From Culex pipiens pallens (lineage: Eukaryota > Arthropoda > Insecta > Diptera > Culicidae), in contig NC_068938.1 in NCBI RefSeq assembly GCF_016801865.2, positions 46,583,808-46,647,807 of the forward strand: a DNA stretch of 64,000 bases, given 5' to 3'. Of this stretch, positions 58,601 through 64,000 are shown piece after piece. The notes beneath the pieces are model-generated. The model worked only from the letters and a program-made list of their open reading frames with translations, did not search any database and had not been told where the DNA came from. The position numbers were made by a program, and so were the translations under genes. Within the stretch, counting starts at the first letter, position 1, and the number at the start of each line of letters is the position of its first letter.

Positions 58601-61287
58601 GGCTTCAGGTAGCTTCAGTGAACAACGATAGATACTCTGGGGTACGTTGTTATCGATCATCCAAGAATTCCAGGGGGGGGGGGGGGTATATCAACCATCG
58701 GTATCGCTTCAAGAAGCTTCAGTGGACCATGATGGACACTTTGCATCATGCTGGATTGTTATGGGTTTCCCAGGAACTCTCGGAAGTCAGGTAAATCATC
58801 AGGTCATAACTCCCGGGAGTTCCTGGAGGACCCATAATAATCCAACATGGCGAAGGGTATCCATCGTGGTTCACTAAAGCTATCTAAAGCTATACCGATG
58901 GTTAATTCACCCATATAGACCTCCGTTGATCAGGTAGCTATCTAGGCCATGACATCCGGGAGTTCTTAGATACCCAGATTTGAGGATGGCCCATTATCAG
59001 TGTTTTATGGATGACCCCTTATATAAATGTTTCGTTTAATTGTAAATAAAATTAAAAAAGAAAAACCCATTTTACGCCAAAACCCCGCAATAACGCTCCT
59101 TCGATTTGCGCTCAAACCCCGAAATAACGCTCCCCCGAGTTGCGCTCTTCGTTGGTTTGCGCCCCCTCCTCAAAAAGAGCGCACACTTGAAAGATTGGTC
59201 TAAGTTTGTTTTTCATGCTAAACACTGCAAATATGAAACTTACCGGAAGTTCCGGATTACCGAAACTGTTGCCCCCGAATAAGCCCCTGGTGTATTGAAA
59301 AACCTTCTCCTCAATTCAAATGCAACCGGAAGCAACCCGCCGGTAAAATCGATTGCCGCAGTGCCCAGAACCCTCGCCAGAACTAGTTTTACAGATCGGA
59401 ATCAAAAATTAGCCACCCTTACCTTTCATTTGCGGCCATAACATTTGAAATCGGTTAATTTCCATTTTTTGAGCGATTTCCTTCAACGTTCGACATTTCC
59501 AAATGTTGATCCAGCAAACAAAACAGCGCGCTGCTGACAGACCGCGGATGAACTTTTCTTTTGTTCTACAAGGGGAATTGGGGGTAAAACGGTCAAATTG
59601 GCGAACATTGATGTTTTAAAATTTGGCCATTCTAGTGCGTTTGAAAGGTCAAATTTGATGTAACAATGCCTAATTTACTGTAAAAATGAATTACATCGCA
59701 TCAAAGTAGCGATATTTACGAAAAATAATTATTTTTTAATTAAACCGAATGACGAAATGATCATTTAACCCCAATGCACCCCCGAATCTTTTTTCGCGGT
59801 GTTCATTCGCTCGCGCCAACTCGCGATCTCCGGGCGGTGAACTTTTCGCCCAATTTTGTCGCCGGCACTTTTCAATGAGAAGATTAATACATGTTTTTTT
59901 GCATAACCATAAAAAAAAACTTGATTTGCATGTAACAGAACTGTAGTACGTTTTTGATCATTTTAACCGAGACTCTTTTTATTCATACTTTTCTCGAGTT
60001 ATGTTGATAAGAAGAGAATGCTTGGACTGACTAATCTTTGTTATATTTTTCCATAAATAATTCAACATTAATTTTAAATATTGCAAATATTGAACATTGT
60101 TACACGTACTAAAAATTTCTAGATGAAATTTTCTATTTAAGAAAAATCCCTTTCCTTTCAAATACAGCTTAAAAAACACGATAAATAAGTTTCTAAACGA
60201 AATCAGGTGATTAATAGCTAGATTAAGTTAAAAAGCAAGTTTTTTTTGTAAACAGTGAGAATCGGCAAGCTGGATGGAATTTGAAAAAAATCTTTAACCT
60301 GACAAACATAAACAAAAATATGTATGAAGTTTGATTTTATGTATTTTCATAATGTTAAGTTTAAAGATATTTTTATCATTTTAAAAGTTTCTCCCATATC
60401 GAATACATTGTAGACATAAACAAAAACTGCTCGAATGAAAGTGTTCAACTCAAACTGAAAATATTTTTAATTTACAACAACGTATTTTGAAACCACCAAA
60501 AAAACAAAAAAGCCCTCGCCAAACTTTGAGACGGACCTGAACCAGAAACGACCGTTTGTGGCAATCCCTGATTTCCCTGCACCAGATTCGGATTGACCAT
60601 CTGCTGCTGCTGCTGCTGACTATTGGGCGATGGCAGGAACGTCGTCGAGTCGACAAAGCTCCCAACGATACTGTCCACGGTGGCAAGCTGCTCCTGCTTG
60701 ATGGTGATAATTGTACTATTTGTGCTGTTGTTGTTGTTGTTGTTGCCGGTGGTTTGATTTGGGAGTGCCGTGGATATTGCTGTTTGCTGCTGTTGAATTT
60801 GTTGTTGTTGGGAATGTTGTTGCTGTTGTTGTTGCTGCTGCTGCTGCTGCGATTGCTGACCGTTGTTGGAAGTGGTCGTGGCAGTCTGTTGAACTCGCGC
60901 CAAACGGATGTCGTTCAGCGTGATGGCTCGATGGTTCGGGGAACCGTCCTTGTCTAGAGTTGTCGCCGCGACAGGGGGGTTAGAAGGGGAGTGGAACAAT
61001 ATGTACACAAAACAAGGACACAAAAGACAGACGTCCCCAGCACCCGCGCAGCAGTTGTGTTAGTTACAAGCTTGATACATGACAAAAATGACCCAACAAA
61101 ATTTCGCTACTTACTGTGTCCACTTATGAAATCTGAGTCTATTATCGTAGTACTTCGGGGTTCATAAGTTGTTGTACTGTCCACGTAGTCGGCCGAGATG
61201 TCGTAGCCCATCGTCTGCTGGGGGGTGACCGAGGCCGAGTAGCCGCCGTACGGGCTGCCGTAGCCGACCTCGTTGTTGTACGCGTAA
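46517..61287 (-). CDS. Hr3: HR3 nuclear receptor (ROR-type), hinge and ligand-binding domain, 5' part outside window
   Basis: Eight exons join in phase into 524 codons including the stop: 61287-61115, 60953-60537, 51728-51516, 51249-51146, 51068-50922, 50855-50612, 50546-50396 and 46640-46517. The C-terminal half is a complete nuclear-receptor ligand-binding domain with the signature FAKLIPGFMRLSQDDQ and an AF-2 helix LYKELF, closely matching Drosophila HR3 as I remember it (start EGDINDVLIKTLAEAH, end SIDSQQDLM). HR3 is a nuclear transcription factor induced by 20-hydroxyecdysone that activates Ftz-F1 and modulates EcR signalling in moulting and mosquito vitellogenesis. The zinc-finger DNA-binding exons are not in the window. 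The hinge is much longer than in Drosophila because of two extra exons. Confidence 0.93.
46641..47992 (-). other. HR3 intron 7, proximal part
   Basis: Between the last two coding exons (3,755-bp intron in all). AT-rich, no exon seen. The remainder of the intron is listed under its inserted elements. Confidence 0.7.
47995..48230. mobile_element. TA-flanked MITE (CACTCAA termini), copy 1, in HR3 intron
   Basis: CACTCAAACCCCGATGG and the inverted CCATCGGGAGTTGAGTG are flanked by TA (47,993 and 48,231). The second copy at 57,010-57,247 is in the opposite orientation. TA duplication points to Tc1/mariner-type transposition. About 236 bp, non-coding. Confidence 0.85.
48335..49690. mobile_element. 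palindrome-family copy in HR3 intron 7
   Basis: Left block CTTATCGATTTGGTGTCTTC (48,379) pairs with the inverted CATACCAATTCGATCAGAAA (49,625). The centre ATCACGACTTACATTT (48,882) pairs with GAAATGTAAGTCGTGAT (48,923). Same layout as 17,780-19,692 but more diverged. Confidence 0.65.
50039..50334. mobile_element. Helitron-like non-autonomous element
   Basis: The 5' end TCTATCTATATATATAAAAA followed by TTTCGACGG, and the 3' end ACGAAGTTTGTCGGGTAAGG, closely resemble the termini of insect Helitrons (TC start; short hairpin, then a CTRR end). The terminal CTTG deviates from CTRR. No target duplication, as expected for this class. Lies 62 bp downstream of the HR3 exon ending at 50,396. Confidence 0.55.
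50396..50546 (-). CDS. Hr3: HR3 coding exon 7 (LBD helices 9-11)
   Basis: Acceptor AAATTCCAG, donor CCG|GTGAGT. Encodes ERNGVRGNTEIQRLFEMSMS onward to LLNKIPTFR, split-codon phases 1 in and 2 out. Strong match to insect HR3. Confidence 0.95.
50612..50855 (-). CDS. Hr3: HR3 coding exon 6 (LBD core)
   Basis: Starts ILLLKTGSFELAIVRMSRLM after acceptor CGCACGCAG; ends LVLLWP plus one base at CAG|GTGAGG. Holds the second half of the LBD signature (helix 5) and the IFETAKSIAELKLTETELAL stretch of helices 7-8. 244 nt. Confidence 0.96.
50922..51068 (-). CDS. Hr3: HR3 coding exon 5 (LBD helices 3-4)
   Basis: Exactly 49 codons from DVTRILYYKNMSQEELWLDC to MRLSQDDQ, phase 0 on both sides, acceptor CCGCTCCAG, donor CAG|GTAAGT. 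Carries the FAK...F..L...DQ signature of nuclear receptors. Confidence 0.96.
51146..51249 (-). CDS. Hr3: HR3 coding exon 4 (start of LBD)
   Basis: EGDINDVLIKTLAEAHANTN followed by HKLDIVHEMFRKSQ, between acceptor TTTGCAG and donor CAG|GTAAC. Enters in phase 1 (two bases first) and leaves in phase 0. Begins the conserved ligand-binding domain. Confidence 0.95.
51516..51728 (-). CDS. Hr3: HR3 hinge cassette exon 3 (glycine-rich)
   Basis: 213 nt, a multiple of 3, phase 1 on both sides. Encodes VVTGSGLRRSDCCQQNQNPV, a poly-Gly run of 13, then PVSFGEDDSSCDSHSKW. The donor GG|GTAATG is fair; the acceptor CGTCGTGCAG has a poor pyrimidine tract. Absent from Drosophila HR3 as I recall it, so inclusion may be regulated. 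Phase and composition support it as coding; the exact 3' splice site is less certain. Confidence 0.7.
51918..52133. mobile_element. compact hairpin MITE, 216 bp, in HR3 intron 2
   Basis: CCCAAGTAACATTTTTTCCA and its inverse at the two ends; the whole element is a near-perfect palindrome, with GACCGCGGTAGGATAAAA (51,984-52,001) pairing with TTTTATCCTACCGCGGTC. It ends 190 nt upstream of the cassette-exon acceptor at 51,729. No clear target duplication. Confidence 0.9.
52134..53424. other. AT-rich HR3 intron DNA
   Basis: No exon, no clear repeat family. Part of the 8.8-kb intron between the two cassette exons. Confidence 0.6.
53459..53639. mobile_element. nested MITE with GCACAGAAAA termini
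   Basis: Ends GCACAGAAAAAAATCAATTC and GAATTGTTTTATTTTCCGTG-TGC pair imperfectly. About 181 bp. It interrupts the family string between AAACTTTTTAGTAT and CAAAGAAGCC, which are close together in the 17,780 copy. Confidence 0.7.
53752..53911. mobile_element. nested MITE with GGGACCATCC termini, 3-bp duplication
   Basis: GGGACCATCCACAAACCACG and its inverse CGTGGTTTATGGATGGTCCC form the ends; the trinucleotide GAA flanks both sides (53,749-53,751 and 53,912-53,914). A 3-bp duplication with GGG ends is compatible with PIF/Harbinger. Two homopolymer C runs (12-13 nt) lie in mirrored positions inside. Confidence 0.75.
55317..56458. mobile_element. hAT-like TTCCCGGGAA-array element nested in the left arm
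   Basis: Termini TAGAGGGTGACGA and TCGTCACCCTCTA. Flanking octamers GCCGCAAA (55,309-55,316) and GCCCCAAA (56,459-56,466) differ by one base. The uninterrupted right arm (about 59,430-59,450) shows the pre-insertion sequence TGCGGCC. CCCGGG units are arrayed at 55,336-55,418 and 56,372-56,428. 1,142 bp, non-coding. Confidence 0.85.
57010..57247. mobile_element. TA-flanked MITE (CACTCAA termini), copy 2, with empty-site proof
   Basis: Same family as 47,995-48,230, inverted. Flanked by TA (57,008 and 57,248). The host string CATCGGTA-TAGCTTCAG is intact nearby at about 57,371-57,389, which gives the empty site and confirms a TA duplication. Confidence 0.88.
57295..58900. repeat. repeated unit with GTGAATTAACCATCGGTATA and AACTCCCGGGAGTTATGACC
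   Basis: Within the centre of the 5-kb element a unit of roughly 130-150 bp (TCTATATGGGTGAATTAACC, GCTTCAGTGAACCACGATGG, GGAACTCCCGGGAGTTATGA) occurs in partial copies at 56,980, 57,300-57,480 and 58,570-58,790, and inverted at 58,790-58,930. A poly(G) run of about 15 lies at 58,673-58,687. Confidence 0.65.
58119..58273. mobile_element. hAT-like MITE, 155 bp, exact 8-bp duplication
   Basis: CACTAGCGTG and inverted CACGCTAGTG termini; the octamer ATGTTTCA is present at 58,111-58,118 and 58,274-58,281 exactly. Rich in GGGGC/GCCCC. Inserted in the spacer of the 5-kb palindromic element. Confidence 0.88.
59890..60536. other. AT-rich HR3 intron DNA
   Basis: No repeat or exon recognised; directly downstream of the cassette exon donor at 60,536. 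Confidence 0.6.
60537..60953 (-). CDS. Hr3: HR3 hinge cassette exon 2 (poly-Gln, SUMO-type motif)
   Basis: 417 nt, a multiple of 3, phase 1 on both sides. Encodes KDGSPNHRAITLNDIRLARV, long Gln runs (about residues 32-56 of the exon), an Asn run, then ITIKQEQLATVDSIVGSFVD and another Gln run. IKQE fits the SUMO-attachment consensus (hydrophobic-Lys-X-Glu). The acceptor CAACTCTAG has a good upstream pyrimidine tract; the donor CAG|GTCCGT is weak. Not present in Drosophila HR3 as I recall it. The junction to the next exon restores a Glu codon. Confidence 0.75.
61115..61287 (-). CDS. Hr3: HR3 hinge exon 1 of the window
   Basis: Between acceptor CCGCCACCAG and a perfect donor (ACA|GTAAGT). Encodes YAYNNEVGYGSPYGGYSASV, then TPQQTMGYDISADYVD and a stretch ending DFISGH, which matches the fly HR3 hinge segment just after the DNA-binding domain. 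Begins with one base of a split codon, so at least one more coding exon lies to the right, beyond 61,287. Confidence 0.92.
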
Positions 61288-61955
61288 CTGGTGGCGGACC
61301 GGGAAAGAAAAAGAAAAAAAAAGAAAAGACACAAATCATCAAGAGTGCAGTTCTGAAAGAGATTGCTAAGGGGTTACCATCATAGGTGTGTGTGTGTGTT
61401 TGATAAATAGTGCTTATCGAAATTGCAAGAATTTTGAAAATTTGTTGTACCGAAAACGGAATACATTTTCCGATTCTTTGGAATTTTTTTTTGAGTAGGT
61501 AAAATAAGTTTTTTAATAATAAATATTATGTGTTTTTGAAACATAATTAAGAAAAATCTCTCAATTTATAGGCTTTTCAGAAGAACAAATCTCATACAAA
61601 TTCAGTTTAAAATGTAATATAATTTTATAAACAAAACTAGTTTTTACGAATTTCGGTAAAAATTCTGTCTTTTTTCAAATTTTACTTAAAATTTATATGT
61701 AATTTGTTTTTTTTTCTTAAAAACTATAACAGCAACCTTCGTGATGGTATATCTGAATTTTGTTTTAATAAGAAATACGATGAGTATCAAAGTCACCCCG
61801 GAATTGAAAATAAGAATTTTCAACGCAACTATTTTTTTAAACACTGTTGAATAAATATTTTTTCAAAAACAATGCATGGACCTTGTGTGGCTTACCCCAG
61901 TACACGTTTTAAATATAATTATCTTGAGACAAACCTTACCAGTTGAAAAATATTC
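61288..61955 (-). other. HR3 intron DNA
   Basis: A polypyrimidine tract on the minus strand (61,300-61,330) serves the exon acceptor. The rest is AT-rich with a short (TG)n at about 61,386. Confidence 0.6.
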
Positions 61956-63285
61956 GGGTAATTCTCCGCCAACTCACACAGCAGTTGCCCCGACCCCTCT
62001 TCGATTTGCGTGAAACTTTGTCCTAAGGGGTAACTTTTGTCCCTGATCACGAATCCGAGGTCCGTTTTTTGATATCTCGTGACGGAGGGGCGGTACGACC
62101 CCTTCCATTTTTGAACTTGCGAAAAAAGAGGTGTTTTTCAATAATTTGCAGCCTGAAACGGTGATGAGATAGAAATTTGGTGTCAAAGGGACTTTTATGT
62201 AAAATTAGACGCCCGATTTGATGGCGTACTCAGAATTCCGAAAAAACGTATTTTTCATCGAAAAAAACACTAAAAATGTTTTAAAAATTCTCACATTTTC
62301 CGTTACTCGATTGTAAAAAAATTTGGAACATGTCATTTTATGGGAAATTTTATGTACTATTCGAATCTACATTGACCCAAAAGAATTTAGAACAATAATT
62401 TACATTTAAAAATTTCGTGTTTTTTCTAACTTTGCAGGGTTATTTTTTAGAGTGTAACAATGTTTTACAAAGTTGTAGAGCAGACAATTACAAAAAATTT
62501 GATATATAGACATAAGGGGTTTGCTTATAAACATCACGAGTTATCGCGATTTTACGAAAACAACTTTTGAAAAAGTTACTTTTTGCGTTTCTTTTTGTTT
62601 CGTCGTCCGTGTCTGTCGCGGGTGACCATGAACGGCCATGATCGATGACAACCAACTTTTTCAAAACTTTTTTTCGTAAAATCGCGATAACTCGTGATGT
62701 GTATAAGCAAACCCCTTATGTCTATATATCAAAATTTTTGTATTTGTCTGCTCTACAACTTTGTAGAACATTGTTACACTCTAAAAAATAACCCTGCAAA
62801 GTTAGAAAAAACACGAAATTTTAAAATGAAAAATTTTGTTCTAAATGACAAAATGACCCTTCTGGGTCATTGTGGATTCCAAAAGAACATTAAATTTCCC
62901 ATAAAATGACATGTTCCAAATTTTTTTACAGTCAAGTAATGGAAAATGGGAGAATTTTTCAAAAAAATTTAGTGTTTTATCAATGAAAAATACGTTTTTT
63001 CGGAATTCTGAGTACGCCATCAAATCGGGCGTCTAATTTTACATAAAAGTCCCTTTGGCACCAAATTTCTATCTCATCACCGTTTCGGGCTGCAAATTAT
63101 TGAAAAACCCCTCTTTTTTCGCATGTTCAAAAATGGAAGGGGTCGTACCGCCCCTCCGTCACGAGATACCAAAAAACGGACCTCGGATTCGTGATCAGGG
63201 ACAAAAGTTACCCCTTAGGACAAAGTTTCACGCAAATTGAAGAGGGGTCGGGGCAACTGCTGTGTGAGTTGGCGGAGAATTACCC
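61956..63285. mobile_element. 1.33-kb near-perfect palindrome in the HR3 5'-ward intron
   Basis: GGGTAATTCTCCGCCAACTC (61,956) through about 62,574 is repeated inverted from about 62,650 to 63,285, with only about 75 bp between arms. Matching blocks include CCCTGATCACGAATCCGAGG, TAAAATTAGACGCCCGATTT, AACCCTGCAAAGTTAG and ATCGCGATAACTCGTGATG. Same family as 2,707-3,315 but twice as long, because the inner arms add further sequence. No ORF beyond chance. Confidence 0.88.
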
Positions 63286-64000
63286 ATTTTGAAATTCGAT
63301 TCTGTTATTTTTGGTAGAGAATAGTAGGCTGTTTCTTAGTTCGAGAATGACAGGAAAAGTAAGTAGTTTCATGACGGAATTGCAAAAATGCACAGAACAA
63401 CAAACAATTATTTTTTGCAAAAAATAAATTCTACGTCAAAGCTTTTTTTTTTTTTTTTTGAAGGCCATTGGTTGATGACTAACTGTACTAGTGTACAATG
63501 CATTTATACAAAAATTATAAATTAAATTTTATAATATTATAAATTCAATTGAACAATTTTAATTAAATAATTTTATAGACATTATTTTATTAAAATTTCT
63601 TATCTTATTAAAAATTCCAAAGAAATATGAAACTTAAATTGAACAGGTTTTTTACTTTGACATTTATAAAGTATTCTCTTCATTTTTCAACTTATACCTA
63701 CATAGATTCTTCTTATCAAATCCCTTTTTCGAAGAAATTTATCGATTGGTTTCAAAATAAATTGAATGATTGTTTTTAGAAAATTTTGATCAATTTGGCG
63801 AGTTGATTTATACTTTAAAAGTATTTATTCAATTGAGGTCAGTTAACATATTTTTTTTTGAATTTTTGACCATTGAAAATTTTGCAAAAAAAATATTGCC
63901 TACAATAGACTTGTTCAAGTAATAAACTTGTAAAATAATTTATCAATTATTTTTATACTTTTGTATTACGTTATCATTGCATTATAAGAGAGTGATGTCA
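63286..64000. other. AT-rich DNA to the window edge
   Basis: Probably still HR3 intron, since the DNA-binding-domain exons have not been reached. No exon or repeat recognised. Confidence 0.5.

Larger units (their letters stand above)
54861..59883. mobile_element. 5.0-kb element with kilobase-long inverted repeats, TTAA on both sides
   Basis: TCTTCTCATTGAAAAGTGCC (54,861) and its inverse ending at 59,883 are each bordered by TTAA (54,857-54,860 and 59,884-59,887), the target of piggyBac-type elements. The arms continue inward with about 95% or better identity by eye: left to about 57,480 once two insertions are removed, right from about 58,790. The termini do not match the usual piggyBac CCCT/CCTT ends, so class is uncertain. 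No transposase ORF. It occupies most of the 8.8-kb HR3 intron. Confidence 0.75.

Noticed and set aside
60556..60957. 133-codon plus-strand frame
   Set aside because: Antisense shadow of the HR3 poly-Gln exon.

Overview
This is AT-rich, repeat-saturated insect DNA. Three things point to a culicine mosquito (Culex or Aedes type): tRNA-derived SINEs, a PHD-finger CR1-group LINE, and many short inverted-repeat elements packed around long introns. The only gene I can name with confidence is the 3' half of the ecdysone-pathway nuclear receptor HR3 (Drosophila Hr3/Hr46, the insect ROR) on the minus strand. Eight phase-consistent coding exons lie between 61,287 and 46,517. They encode the hinge and the complete ligand-binding domain; the DNA-binding-domain exons must lie beyond the right edge. 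Two hinge exons (60,537-60,953 and 51,516-51,728) are symmetric cassettes. After the HR3 UAA stop the same frame stays open for 82 codons with coding-like codon use, so stop-codon readthrough is a serious candidate.

Layout. 0-2.4 kb: a hAT-like element with an exact 8-bp target duplication, stuffed with a second hAT-like element, a foldback and a SINE. 2.7-8 kb: a palindromic element, AT-rich spacer, another foldback and a second SINE. 8.06-8.20 kb: first coding exon, with signal peptide, of an unidentified secreted or membrane protein on the minus strand, with its GC-richer upstream region to 9.4 kb. 10.7-20 kb: a hAT-like element with an exact duplication, two large palindromes and one possible coding exon (14,452-14,684, plus strand). 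20.6-25.6 kb: a CR1-group LINE with two intact ORFs and a poly(A) tail. 25.7-31.6 kb: GC-rich unique DNA followed by repeat fragments. 31.7-34.0 kb: a 9-bp minisatellite of about 2.3 kb. 35-41.6 kb: palindromes and small inverted-repeat elements. 41.9-46.5 kb: strongly strand-asymmetric sequence that I read as HR3 3' UTR. 46.5-61.3 kb: HR3, whose two large introns hold a Helitron-like element, five palindromic elements and several dated nested insertions. 62-63.3 kb: a 1.33-kb near-perfect palindrome.

How it fits together. HR3 is the functional core: an orphan or heme/sterol-type nuclear receptor induced by 20-hydroxyecdysone that times moulting, and in mosquitoes vitellogenesis. The other DNA is mostly non-autonomous transposable elements, many able to fold into long hairpins. 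Where these sit in HR3 introns on the transcribed strand they would be made as double-stranded RNA in the HR3 pre-mRNA, and one compact hairpin sits 190 nt upstream of a weak cassette-exon acceptor. Splice sites, readthrough and 3' UTR extent are read from sequence only and have no transcript support here.
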